Assembly: GCA_046297935.1 (NCBI GenBank)
Contig: JBKBHA010000020.1
Span: forward strand, 1 to 37,546
Source: CAYMZZ01 sp046297935
GTDB lineage: Bacteria; Bacteroidota; Bacteroidia; Chitinophagales; Chitinophagaceae
DNA: 37,546 nucleotides
Reading direction: 5' to 3'
This document shows positions 1 to 7,759 of the stretch, piece after piece; position 1 is the stretch's first letter; every line of letters starts with the position of its first letter. The notes below the pieces were generated by a model that was not told where the DNA came from, did no database searches, and saw nothing but the letters and a program-made list of their open reading frames with translations. The position numbers and the translations under genes were made by a program.

Positions 1-12
1 ACCGGATTGAAA

Positions 13-87
13 AATGTGCAAGTGTGCAACGGTGGAAATGTCCAAATTGACCATTTGCACATTTCCACATTTGCACACTTGCACATT
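13..87. repeat. Hairpin built from 8-nt repeat units, downstream of transaldolase
   Basis: The arms at 13-41 and 59-87 are reverse complements over 29 positions with two mismatches, around a 17-nt loop. Each arm is made of about 8-nt units of the type AAATGTGC / AAATGTGG. The hairpin lies just past the stop of the minus-strand transaldolase gene, so it could end or protect that transcript, but there is no clean U-run. The same unit recurs as a direct array at 37045-37084, so this is probably one copy of a dispersed intergenic repeat. Confidence 0.75.
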
Positions 88-91
88 ACTG

Positions 92-742
92 TTACATTTT
101 CTTAGCGTCTTCCAGAAACTTCGCGAGTCCGATATCGGTGAGGGGATGTTTGAGCAGACCCATGATTGAATCGAGCGGGCAGGTACACACATCGGCTCCG
201 GCTTCGGCGCAGCGAACAATGTGCAGCGCATTGCGGATAGAAGCGGCAAGAATTTCAGTCTTGAAACCCTGTATAGAATATATCTGCGAAATCTGGGCGA
301 TCAATTCAATTCCATCCCAACTGCTGTCATCAATTCGTCCTATGAAAGGAGAAACATAGGTGGCACCGGCCTTGGCGGCCAAAATGGCCTGTCCGGCTGA
401 AAACACGAGTGTGCAATTGGTCTTAATGCCGTTGTCGGTGAACCATTTCAGTGCTTTCACTCCATCGCGAATCATGGGAACCTTCACCACGATGTTGGGA
501 TGAATAGCGGCCAGGCGCTTGCCTTCGGCCACAATACCGTCAAAATCGGTAGAAATTACTTCTGCACTCACGTCGCCATCTACCAGCTCGCAGATCGTTT
601 TGTAGTGATTCAACACGGCATCCTGTCCTTTTATTCCCTCTTTCGCCATCAGCGACGGGTTGGTGGTTACACCATCCAGAATACCGAGTTCGTATGCTTC
701 CTTAATTTGAGCCAGATTGGCTGTGTCGATGAAGAATTTCAT
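92..742 (-). CDS. tal: Transaldolase (small TalC/FSA-type family)
   Basis: This is a complete 216-residue TIM-barrel aldolase of the short transaldolase/fructose-6-phosphate aldolase family. It moves a dihydroxyacetone unit between sugar phosphates in the non-oxidative pentose phosphate pathway, in the cytoplasm. The Schiff-base lysine is K87 in VVKVPM. Two positions separate the subfamilies: here there is Glu61 (SAEV) and Phe133 (SPFIGR). To my knowledge these are typical of true transaldolases, whereas the aldolase FSA has Gln and Tyr there. The N-terminal MKFFIDTAN and the C-terminal KHPLTD motif are both present. The gene follows the SRP RNA on the same strand and is followed by a repeat-built hairpin. 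An automated pipeline may label it fructose-6-phosphate aldolase. Confidence 0.95.
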   Translation of the reverse strand: MKFFIDTANLAQIKEAYELGILDGVTTNPSLMAKEGIKGQDAVLNHYKTICELVDGDVSAEVISTDFDGIVAEGKRLAAIHPNIVVKVPMIRDGVKALKWFTDNGIKTNCTLVFSAGQAILAAKAGATYVSPFIGRIDDSSWDGIELIAQISQIYSIQGFKTEILAASIRNALHIVRCAEAGADVCTCPLDSIMGLLKHPLTDIGLAKFLEDAKKM

Positions 743-827
743 AATGTATAGTTCGTCCGGGAGGACATTTGGTTACTCGCCCGTAAAAGTTCGGGCAGTT
801 CTTGCAGCAATCGAAAAGAAAAAAAAT

Positions 828-924
828 CGGCAGGCTACTCACATCGCACCGCTACAACCGCCTATCCTTGCTGCCTTCCGGCCCTGGGGAGGTTCAGCAG
901 GAGCTGGTCGTGTAAGACCTGCCG
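828..924 (-). ncRNA. ffs: Small bacterial SRP RNA (4.5S)
   Basis: Read on the minus strand, the segment contains the hallmark SRP apical loop AGGGCCGGAAGGCAGCAAGG (around 861-884), which binds Ffh. The ends close as a stem: CGGCAGG at 828-834 pairs with CCTGCCG at 918-924, giving a 97-nt hairpin of the short Alu-less type. The minus-strand sequence right after the 3' end is a T-rich run (812-827), which would act with the closing stem as an intrinsic terminator. With Ffh the RNA targets ribosome-nascent chains to the membrane. Ends are estimated from the stem. Confidence 0.9.
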
Positions 925-928
925 GCCG

Positions 929-936
929 TAAAGATA
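929..936 (-). promoter_or_regulatory. Candidate -7 box for the SRP RNA
   Basis: On the minus strand this reads TATCTTTA, one mismatch from the Bacteroidota TAnnTTTG box. It ends about 5 nt before the SRP RNA 5' end, the right distance for direct initiation. An odd palindrome TTCTGTTCAACAGAA (942-956) lies immediately upstream, where the -33 region would be. No clear TTTG is seen. Confidence 0.4.
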
Positions 937-1184
937 GGTAATTCTGTTCAACAGAACTCTCTGTAGCAGATGTAATTAGCCTAAAAAATGAGGTTCGGCA
1001 GAACAAATAATGTGACTGGCAGCGGAGCCATCAAGGTCCAAGATCCCATAACAAGAATATTTAAACAATTGTTTTTCAATAACTTTAGATACTCTTTATG
1101 TTGTTCGCACCAAGCAAAATCTTGTAAATTACTGCAAAAACCGCCTCGTTTTATGAAATTTCAGGCAGGTTTGCATTATAATTG

Positions 1185-1192
1185 TATGTTCG
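1185..1192 (+). promoter_or_regulatory. Weak candidate promoter for the 1219 gene pair
   Basis: TATGTTCG matches TAnnTTTG at all but one position and would place a start site about 23 nt before the ATG at 1219. A TTTG occurs at 1170-1173, but the 11-nt spacing is shorter than expected, so support is weak. Confidence 0.25.
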
Positions 1193-1218
1193 TTTATAAG
1201 CTACAAAACAATGTCGGT

Positions 1219-1386
1219 ATGTCTAGCACCAAACTCTCTAAAGGCGACAGAAAAAATTGGACACCTCTGAAAGAGGTTAAGTCCACACCCTTGTCAACAG
1301 AAAGTGTTCGTGGTCAAAAAGTTCAACCAAAAACTCAATCTGGCGAAAAAGGAAGAAGCGGTAAGTCAAATTTCTTGATTCCTTGA
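1219..1386 (+). CDS. Small basic Ser/Thr/Lys-rich protein, upstream partner of 1383-1940
   Basis: This is a 55-residue reading frame starting MSSTKLSKGDRKNW and ending SGKSNFLIP. It is rich in Lys, Ser, Thr, Gly and Gln with few hydrophobic residues, so it is probably disordered. No family is recognised. Its stop codon shares bases with the TTG start of the next frame (TTGA at 1383-1386), the arrangement expected of translationally coupled genes. A second reading is that this is the N-terminus of one longer protein: the downstream frame is -1 relative to it, and a heptamer A AAT TTC sits at 1368-1374 where both frames are open. I cannot decide between coupling, frameshifting and a broken gene. 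Confidence 0.45.
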   Translation: MSSTKLSKGDRKNWTPLKEVKSTPLSTESVRGQKVQPKTQSGEKGRSGKSNFLIP

Positions 1387-1940
1387 CGTTTGACATTTAT
1401 CCTGGCTATCAGCTTAAGTTTGTCCAGAAACAGAGCTGCAAAGATGAAACGGAACATCTCTTCACTGAAATTTATAAGTTTCATTCCCCGAAAACTAAAT
1501 ATAACTATATAATCAGGGCCGAATACCACACAGAGGACGTATTTGCCTTAAAGTTTTACGTTCAACAACATAGTAAAAGCGATTTCAAATATTTCAAAAT
1601 CACGAATAAGGGTGATCTTGGAAATATCTTAATGACCTGCCTGATGGTCGTTCCTATTTTGTTGAAAAAATATCCCGACTCATCATTTGCATTTATGGCT
1701 TCCCCATCTATTGACCCCAGGTCGAACAAAGTGGAACCCCTTTCGAACAACCAGCGTTATAAAACCTATGCATACTTTATCTATCAAAAAATAGGTAGCG
1801 AAATCTTTCAACATATTGCCTATACAGAAGTAAGTGGCTATATGTTGTTGAATAGAAAGGCAGGCAACCTTGACGAAAAAGAAGCTGCAATTAAAAGTAT
1901 ATTTCTCAACACATACCCGCGCCTGCTAGATATTTTATAG
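1383..1940 (+). CDS. Hypothetical protein (possible DUF6934-like Bacteroidota family)
   Basis: A 185-residue soluble protein with no signal peptide or membrane segment. Its pattern is beta-rich N-terminus, then a segment FKITNKGDLGNIL, a helix (MTCLMVVPILLKKYPD), a strand (SSFAFMAS), a charged segment RYKTYAYF, and a closing strand YMLLNRK. That order (N-x-GD helix, YPD, FxxxxS, R-x-x-x-Y) recalls uncharacterised Bacteroidota proteins such as DUF6934, but this is memory of a pattern, not a search result. No ATG is available near the start: the frame opens after a stop at 1362-1364 and the first usable codon is TTG at 1383. The N-terminus may instead come from the 1219 frame. Function is unknown. 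Confidence 0.65.
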   Translation: MTFDIYPGYQLKFVQKQSCKDETEHLFTEIYKFHSPKTKYNYIIRAEYHTEDVFALKFYVQQHSKSDFKYFKITNKGDLGNILMTCLMVVPILLKKYPDSSFAFMASPSIDPRSNKVEPLSNNQRYKTYAYFIYQKIGSEIFQHIAYTEVSGYMLLNRKAGNLDEKEAAIKSIFLNTYPRLLDIL

Positions 1941-2002
1941 ATTTAGACGGAGCTACTCAAAATCGTCCTCATGAATCCTTTAGATCCAGAAGATGATTTT
2001 AA

Positions 2003-3274
2003 TCAATTGAGCCTCGAATTCACTTCTGCAATACCCAGCAACTCATCGGCACGGGCGCCAAAGGGACGGAAGTATACCAGCACGGTGTATTTATTTTCAG
2101 TGGCCTGAAAATTACCTTCGGTGTTAAGATAAGAAAGGCGGTCGTTTCGGTCAGCACGGCCGTCGAGAGTGATATAGGTATAGTTATAAAATCCCTGTTT
2201 CAACAGCAACGTCTTTTCGTACACACCCTTTTCTGCATTAAATTCCATGCGCGAGTGATCGTCGGGACGGTATTGAGTCAACTCCCCATACAGGTACACA
2301 TCGCGGCCGGGAATTGCCTGATTGCCAGGCGGTATAAATGTGAAATGTGTCAATGCAAAATCACTTTGCCAAAGCGGATTGAACCGGTCGCGGTTTTCAA
2401 ACACAAACTGCCCGTTAAGGTCCTGATAAAACGTGTACACCAGTTGTCGCCGATCGTGGTCGGGCTTCACAAACACATTCATCCGGCTATCAATGGGGCG
2501 CATACTATCCATGCGCTCACTCATCAATTGCATGCTCCGTATATCAATCCATCGCCATTCACGGCCGGCCTGAAAACAAAGCTGATCGTCGTTGTACTCC
2601 AGGTAATTGCCGCGATAAACAGTTGGCCGGTTTACAAGCACGGAATTGAACCAGCTGTTATTCTGCATCACTACCAATTTCACATCCTGAGGCGAAAGGA
2701 GGTTGATCCTTGCATTGGCAGTGTTGAGTGCAACCTGAATACGCTGATCAGTGAGTGTGTACCGCGAATCAAATGGCGTACGCACCTGTGCCGCCACACT
2801 AATTCGGTTATCGAGGACCATAAATCGGCGGGTGAGTACAAGTTGAGAAGTATCGTTATTAAGAAATATTTTCAGCAGATAATTGCCTGATCGGGTTGGA
2901 GTCATATTTCGCTCGGGAAAAACCAGTTCGTAATGGGTGTATCGTGTGAGCGCAATAGACGAGTTACGATAAGTATTGAGCCTGTTGCTTTGAAAGCCTT
3001 TGATGTAATCGAAGGGTTGCAGATTGCTTGGAGTCCAGTCGGCATTGCAGAGTTGGAAGGTATAGTAGTAATTCTTGATATCGCCGTCCAAATCATCAAA
3101 GTTCAGCTCCAACTGTTCCGTACTGTTGAGCCGCAGCATGGGCATACTATAGGGATCACCCGGGCGGTTCAGTTTCACCGCCTGAATATTATCGGAATAA
3201 TTGAAATCGGGTTGTTGAGCGCTGACTGCAGAAATAAACAGCAATACGGCAAACATCAGGTTAAAATTCTTCAT
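2003..3274 (-). CDS. Type IX secretion system Plug protein (DUF5103)
   Basis: The protein has a signal peptide (MKNFNLMFAVLLFISAVSAQ) and an N-terminal region with SDNIQAVKL, YTFQLCNADW and FPERNMTPTRSGNYLLKIF, which I recognise as DUF5103. In the Flavobacterium SprA structure the family member blocks the periplasmic end of the empty translocon and is called Plug. The C-terminal third carries the typical YLYGELTQYR and YKTxLLKQGFYNYTY-like strands. I place the start at the ATG at 3274 because the longer frame begins at a GTG at 3292 and would put six residues before the signal peptide; a purine-rich AGAAAG lies just upstream of the ATG. It stands alone, divergent from the permease gene, and no other secretion-system gene is in the window. 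Confidence 0.85.
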   Translation of the reverse strand: MKNFNLMFAVLLFISAVSAQQPDFNYSDNIQAVKLNRPGDPYSMPMLRLNSTEQLELNFDDLDGDIKNYYYTFQLCNADWTPSNLQPFDYIKGFQSNRLNTYRNSSIALTRYTHYELVFPERNMTPTRSGNYLLKIFLNNDTSQLVLTRRFMVLDNRISVAAQVRTPFDSRYTLTDQRIQVALNTANARINLLSPQDVKLVVMQNNSWFNSVLVNRPTVYRGNYLEYNDDQLCFQAGREWRWIDIRSMQLMSERMDSMRPIDSRMNVFVKPDHDRRQLVYTFYQDLNGQFVFENRDRFNPLWQSDFALTHFTFIPPGNQAIPGRDVYLYGELTQYRPDDHSRMEFNAEKGVYEKTLLLKQGFYNYTYITLDGRADRNDRLSYLNTEGNFQATENKYTVLVYFRPFGARADELLGIAEVNSRLN

Positions 3275-3335
3275 AGTCGGCTTTCTATTCACGGTGAAAA
3301 TCGGTCATTTTAGGTGAAAAACAGGCCGATCCGCC

Positions 3336-3343
3336 TATTTTTG
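3336..3343 (+). promoter_or_regulatory. Candidate promoter of the permease gene
   Basis: TATTTTTG is a perfect TAnnTTTG box. It lies in the 124-bp gap between divergent genes and would give a leader of about 50 nt before the ATG at 3399. No convincing -33 TTTG is seen. Confidence 0.4.
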
Positions 3344-3398
3344 TGGATAAACGTCTATTTCGGCTTTCACGTATCTATCAGACTTCCCAATCAATTCA

Positions 3399-4631
3399 AT
3401 GGTTGCAGCATTCATAGCACGTCGCATAGCTTTCAATCAACAGCGATCCTTTTCAAGGTTCATTATTCGCCTTTCCACGGTTGCCACGGCCATTAGCGTA
3501 ATGGTGATGATACTTACGCTCGCCTTTACGAACGGGTTTCAGGCTGAAGTCAGCAATAAAGTATTCAGCTTTCTGGGTCATATACGTATTCAGGAAAAGC
3601 AACCGCTCAAAGCAATTATTGCCGAAGAGATTCCTCTGGAAATGAATGATACACTGGAGGCAGAGATCCGAAAAAATCCGGCAGTACGCCAGGTTCATCC
3701 TTTTTCCACCAAATATGCTATTCTAAAAACCAGCGACGAACTGGAAGGCGTGTTGCTGAAAGGCTATAACGCCAACTATGATTTTTCCTATCTCCGTAGG
3801 TTTATCACCCAGGGACGTCCCATCGAATTTAACGACAGCACCTATAGTCGTGAAATCATGTTGTCGGAATACACGGCCAGGCAGCTGAATCTGAAAGTTA
3901 ATGACAGGATACTGATCTATTTTATTCAGCCCGACGGCAGCCCGCGTCCGAATAAGCTGACCATTACCGGTCTTTTTAAAACAGGTATTGAAGAATATGA
4001 TCGCACATTTGCTGTTGGCGACCTGCGGCTGATTCAGCGTTTAAACGATTGGGACAGCAGCGAAGCGGGCGGCTATGAAATTTTTCTGCACAACCCGAAG
4101 CAGATCGACCAGATGGTACTATCCATTTACGACATGGCCGATTTTCCACTGACCTGGAATACCGAGAGCATACGTGATATTGCCCCCAACATTTTCGACT
4201 GGCTCGATATGCAGGACCTGACCCGGGATGTTTTAATTATTATCATGATCGTTGTGGCTTTGATCAACCTCGTGAGTTGCCTGATCATTCTTGTACTGGA
4301 GCGGGTGCGTATGGTTGGTGTGTTGAAGGCAATTGGCGCCCGCGACAGCACTATTCAGTCTATTTTCCTTCGGCACGGACTCATCATCACGCTCACGGGT
4401 ATAGTAGCCGGTACATTATTGGCCCTTGGCCTGATCTGGCTGCAACAGGAAACAGGCTTTATTCGCCTTCAGGAGGAAGCCTATTACCTGAGCGAGGCTG
4501 CAGTGAAAATTCGCTACTGGGAAGTTCTGGCAATTGGAGGTTCCACCTTCCTGATCACTTTGCTGGTATTGCTTTTGCCAACCCTGCTGGTCCGTCGGGT
4601 AAAGCCTGTAAAAGCGATCCGCTTCAATTGA
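3399..4631 (+). CDS. LolC/LolE-like ABC transporter permease (FtsX/MacB fold)
   Basis: A 410-residue permease with one N-terminal membrane segment (about residues 24-46), a large periplasmic domain, and three C-terminal membrane segments (about 275-300, 325-350 and 375-400). It ends in VRRVKPVKAIRFN, the typical end of the FtsX-like permease domain. The segment VRMVGVLKAIGARDSTIQSIFL is the cytoplasmic loop that contacts the ATPase. The family moves lipoproteins from the inner membrane toward the outer membrane. The ATPase (LolD) is not adjacent. The stop codon is 3 bp from the end of the convergent methylase gene. Confidence 0.88.
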   Translation: MVAAFIARRIAFNQQRSFSRFIIRLSTVATAISVMVMILTLAFTNGFQAEVSNKVFSFLGHIRIQEKQPLKAIIAEEIPLEMNDTLEAEIRKNPAVRQVHPFSTKYAILKTSDELEGVLLKGYNANYDFSYLRRFITQGRPIEFNDSTYSREIMLSEYTARQLNLKVNDRILIYFIQPDGSPRPNKLTITGLFKTGIEEYDRTFAVGDLRLIQRLNDWDSSEAGGYEIFLHNPKQIDQMVLSIYDMADFPLTWNTESIRDIAPNIFDWLDMQDLTRDVLIIIMIVVALINLVSCLIILVLERVRMVGVLKAIGARDSTIQSIFLRHGLIITLTGIVAGTLLALGLIWLQQETGFIRLQEEAYYLSEAAVKIRYWEVLAIGGSTFLITLLVLLLPTLLVRRVKPVKAIRFN

Positions 4632-4634
4632 TGT

Positions 4635-5357
4635 TTACGACAAATGCGAGAGAAGGATACCGGTGGCAACCGCTGCGTTCAGCGATTCTGCCTCTCCCAT
4701 TTTTGGTATAGTTACTTTCACGTTCACGCGCTCCATCAAATCAGCACTTATTCCGTTCCCTTCGTTGCCAATTAATAAAACGCTGTCACGCAGTGGTTCC
4801 ATACGTCTAATATCCTTTCCCTGAAGATCCGCTCCATATACGCGAAGGCCGGGATAATTGTCGAACCATTGGCGCAAAGGCAGGTAATGCAACTGTACTC
4901 TGGCTACACTACCCATGCTGGCCTGCACCACTTTGGGATTGTACATGTCGGCTGTATCGGGCTGACAAAGTATATGTTTCCATCCAAACCAGTCGGCTAT
5001 CCGGATGATCGTGCCCAGATTGCCGGGGTCCTGAATAGCATCAAGCGCTAGATAATTTTCGCCTGAAGGAGCGCCCGGAAGATCATATTTCCATTTTTCA
5101 ACCAGGGCCAATACCTGATTGGGCTGTTGCAATTGTGAAATTTTTTCTAATTCCATTTCCGACACTTCTGTTGCCGGTGCACCGGGATTGGCAGCAATCC
5201 AGTTTTGTGTGGCATAAATAGCCTGGAATTTTACCCGCTTGTCCTGCAACCACTCTCCCATCAAACGCGGTCCTTCGGCAACAAAGCAGTCGGCATCGTC
5301 TCTGAATTTTTTGTGGCCTAAACTTTGAATATATTTGACTTGTGATTTCGTAAGCAT
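4635..5357 (-). CDS. TrmH/SpoU-family RNA 2'-O-ribose methyltransferase
   Basis: A 240-residue SPOUT enzyme with an N-terminal substrate-binding part (EGPRLMGEWL) and a C-terminal trefoil-knot domain. All three family motifs are visible: DPGNLGTIIR (110-119, with the catalytic-type Asn113 and Arg119), LLIGNEGNGIS (194-204) and IPKMGEAESLNAAVATGI (217-234). It transfers methyl from S-adenosylmethionine to a ribose 2'-OH in rRNA or tRNA; the exact target cannot be read from sequence. It is divergent from tamL with only 17 bp between start codons, a pairing I recall as common in Bacteroidota. Confidence 0.9.
   Translation of the reverse strand: MLTKSQVKYIQSLGHKKFRDDADCFVAEGPRLMGEWLQDKRVKFQAIYATQNWIAANPGAPATEVSEMELEKISQLQQPNQVLALVEKWKYDLPGAPSGENYLALDAIQDPGNLGTIIRIADWFGWKHILCQPDTADMYNPKVVQASMGSVARVQLHYLPLRQWFDNYPGLRVYGADLQGKDIRRMEPLRDSVLLIGNEGNGISADLMERVNVKVTIPKMGEAESLNAAVATGILLSHLS
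5330..5337 (+). promoter_or_regulatory. Candidate promoter of tamL, inside the methylase gene
   Basis: TATATTTG is a perfect TAnnTTTG box with TTTG at 5310-5313, separated by 16 nt. This is the same spacing as at the proline dehydrogenase promoter. It overlaps the first codons of the divergent methylase gene and gives a leader of about 35 nt to the ATG at 5375. Confidence 0.45.
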
Positions 5358-5374
5358 AGCCGTTATTTTTAATT

Positions 5375-7759
5375 ATGTCTTCCGGCAGTTCCCCCCTACA
5401 TACCAGTTCGCTCAGGGCCATCCTCGCCGGTTTGATCCTTGCATGCCTGGCTTCCTGTACCATCGTAAAGAACGCACCTCCGGGGCAGAACTTTGTATTT
5501 AAAACAAATATCCAGGTAATAGGCAATTTTTCAAAAGAAGAAAGAAACGAACTTGAATCAGCGCTCGAAACCCAGCTCGACGATAGCTTAAAGGTTCGCA
5601 GCCTTGAAAAACTGGCCTGGCAGGTGATGAAGCGGCCGCCCGTGTTCGACAGTATGAATGCCGTCAACTCTATTGTTTATCTGAGGGCACTTTTGAAATC
5701 ACGTGGTTATTTCTACGATTCCATTTATTTTACCCACGAGCTTAAGCCACCTCGTAAACTGTTTCCAAAGGAAAATCACTATCACCGCACAGTGGTTACA
5801 TTCTATGTAAAACCTGGCAAACTTACCACGCTCGATAGCATTAGTTACACGCTCCGGCATCCGGAATTGCAACGGCTCACTGACTCTACCCAGGCGGATG
5901 CCTTTATTCAAAAAAATACACCATTTGCAAAAGCGCCCATATCGGCCGAGCTCGACCGCCTCACAGAGTTGTTTCGCAACAACGGCTATCTCCGTTTTTC
6001 ACGCGATGAATTGATTGGCGTATGGGATACACTGGATGCTGCCATACTTGATCCTGGATTTGACCCCTTTGCACAGTTCGAGCTGCTGGAGCGCCTGCAA
6101 AAGCGCCGCGAAAAACCCACTGCCGATCTGAACATTCGGCTGCGGGCCTATGATAGCGCTAAACTCACTAAGTTTTATGTCGGCCAAATCAGCGTTTACC
6201 CTGATTATAGCTTTGAGCTCAAAACCAGTCGCGATTCCATTCGTGTACCGATGCGAACCGATACGGTGGAAGGTATAAAAGTTGTGCAAGCCCGGGAGCG
6301 GCCCAAGTTTAAACCTCACATTTTCCCGCCTTATATTTCTTTGCTATCCGACTCGGTTTACCGGCAAAACAGGTATCTGCGAACAATCAGCAAGTTCAAC
6401 AATCTGGGCACCTGGCGTATTGTGAGCGTGGAAGAAAAGCCGCGTCCGGGTACGGATACGGTTGATTTCGACATCAAGTTGACACCTGCTGCCAAATATT
6501 CCTTCAGCACCAACCTGGAAGGTAGCATCAACCAAAGCGTTATTTCAGGCAACCTGTTTGGTGTGGGCGTGAACCTGGGTTTGCAAAATCGAAACTTTGC
6601 CCGTGGAGCCAATATCGCCAACACCAACCTTCGTTATGGCATTGAATTGGGAGCCACAGGATCCAACCAGTTTATTCAAACCCAACAGTTCAGTCTGAGT
6701 CACACCATCGTGTTTCCCCGTTTTGTGCCAATGAGTAGTCTGATACCAGATAACCGGCGCGACAATTTCCGAACGCTTTTTAATTTTAATGCTGCCAATA
6801 CGGAACGACGGCTCTTGTATAATCTCACCAGCTTCAACGGCAGCTGGGGTTATGAATACACCTGGCGGGGCCGCAATTCCATCAATAGTAAACTGTTGAA
6901 CATAAAGTTGCCCAACTTTGAGTATTCAACCCTCACACAGCGCGACAGCTTAAAAAATCTGATCATTGCCAACCCGGCACTTCGCAACATTTTCACCGAT
7001 GGATTTATAGCCTCAGTAATCGGCAACCTGACCATTCCCGGCGGACGTGGCAATAAGTTGAACAAGCTCGTGTTTAACGTAGAAGAGTCAGGTTTGCTGA
7101 CCGGTATGATCCGCAATTCTTTTCTCGACGAAGAGCTCTATCGGTTTATCAAAGCTGATGTGGAGTTTGCCCATCTCACTCGCTTTCGCAGAAGCTCCGT
7201 TGCCATGAGGTTTTTTGCGGGCATAGGTTACGAATTCAATTCAACCCGTAATCCCCTGAAGCGGGCCAACCTGCCATTTTTCAAACAATATTTCAGCGGC
7301 GGCCCTAACTCCATGCGTGCATGGGCACTCCGACGGCTGGGTCCTGGTTCTACCATCAAAGCATTCGACGGAGAAGGAAGCACGCCCGACCGGTATGGCG
7401 ATGTGCAATTGGAGGCGAATGCCGAATATCGCTTCCCGATTGGGCGCCCATTTGGTATAAAAGTGAACGGTGCTTTTTTTACCGATATTGGTAACGTATG
7501 GTATTTGAAAAATGCTGACGGGCGGCCGGCAGAAGAAGTGTTTAAACTAAGTAGGCTGGGTACCGATATTGCGATTGGTGCAGGCGGCGGTTTACGTATC
7601 GACTTCGACTTTTTCGTAATCAGACTTGAATACTCTTACAAGGTAAAAGATCCGAGCCCCTCGCTGGCCGATGCACAGTATCAAAACCGATGGTTTAGTT
7701 ATCCCTTTTTCAAAGGCAGCCAGTTTCAACTCGGTATCAACTACCCCTTTATTTTTTAA
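5375..7759 (+). CDS. tamL: TamL-type lipoprotein of the Omp85/BamA superfamily
   Basis: A 794-residue outer-membrane protein. It begins with a lipoprotein signal (lipobox LASC, Cys28), followed by POTRA-like repeats in the first half (for example IQVIGNFSKEERNEL, TLDSISYTLRHPELQ, FYVGQISVYPDY). A C-terminal beta-barrel carries the Omp85 signature region FFKQYFSGGPNSMRAW near residue 635 and ends in aromatic FQLGINYPFIF. The lipid anchor separates the Bacteroidota TamL group from plain BamA. TamL pairs with TamB in moving proteins or lipids to the outer membrane; tamB is not in the window. The last 11 bp overlap the end of truB on the other strand. Confidence 0.88.
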   Translation: MSSGSSPLHTSSLRAILAGLILACLASCTIVKNAPPGQNFVFKTNIQVIGNFSKEERNELESALETQLDDSLKVRSLEKLAWQVMKRPPVFDSMNAVNSIVYLRALLKSRGYFYDSIYFTHELKPPRKLFPKENHYHRTVVTFYVKPGKLTTLDSISYTLRHPELQRLTDSTQADAFIQKNTPFAKAPISAELDRLTELFRNNGYLRFSRDELIGVWDTLDAAILDPGFDPFAQFELLERLQKRREKPTADLNIRLRAYDSAKLTKFYVGQISVYPDYSFELKTSRDSIRVPMRTDTVEGIKVVQARERPKFKPHIFPPYISLLSDSVYRQNRYLRTISKFNNLGTWRIVSVEEKPRPGTDTVDFDIKLTPAAKYSFSTNLEGSINQSVISGNLFGVGVNLGLQNRNFARGANIANTNLRYGIELGATGSNQFIQTQQFSLSHTIVFPRFVPMSSLIPDNRRDNFRTLFNFNAANTERRLLYNLTSFNGSWGYEYTWRGRNSINSKLLNIKLPNFEYSTLTQRDSLKNLIIANPALRNIFTDGFIASVIGNLTIPGGRGNKLNKLVFNVEESGLLTGMIRNSFLDEELYRFIKADVEFAHLTRFRRSSVAMRFFAGIGYEFNSTRNPLKRANLPFFKQYFSGGPNSMRAWALRRLGPGSTIKAFDGEGSTPDRYGDVQLEANAEYRFPIGRPFGIKVNGAFFTDIGNVWYLKNADGRPAEEVFKLSRLGTDIAIGAGGGLRIDFDFFVIRLEYSYKVKDPSPSLADAQYQNRWFSYPFFKGSQFQLGINYPFIF

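Larger units (their letters stand above)
925..1218. other. Intergenic stretch without a supported gene
   Basis: This AT-rich spacer of about 290 bp separates the SRP RNA from the next plus-strand gene. An open frame runs from an ATG at 988 into the small gene at 1219, but its first 77 codons (Cys/Phe/Asn-rich) do not look protein-like, so I treat it as noncoding. It holds the SRP promoter and a possible promoter at 1185-1192. Confidence 0.6.

Noticed and set aside
988..1218. Upstream extension of the small 1219 frame to an ATG at 988
   Set aside because: The extra 77 residues are Cys/Phe/Asn-rich without protein-like pattern, and the SRP promoter region is close by; the ATG at 1219 is more credible.
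2255..2890. A 211-codon open frame on the plus strand
   Set aside because: Antisense to the Plug gene; no signal peptide or domain pattern.
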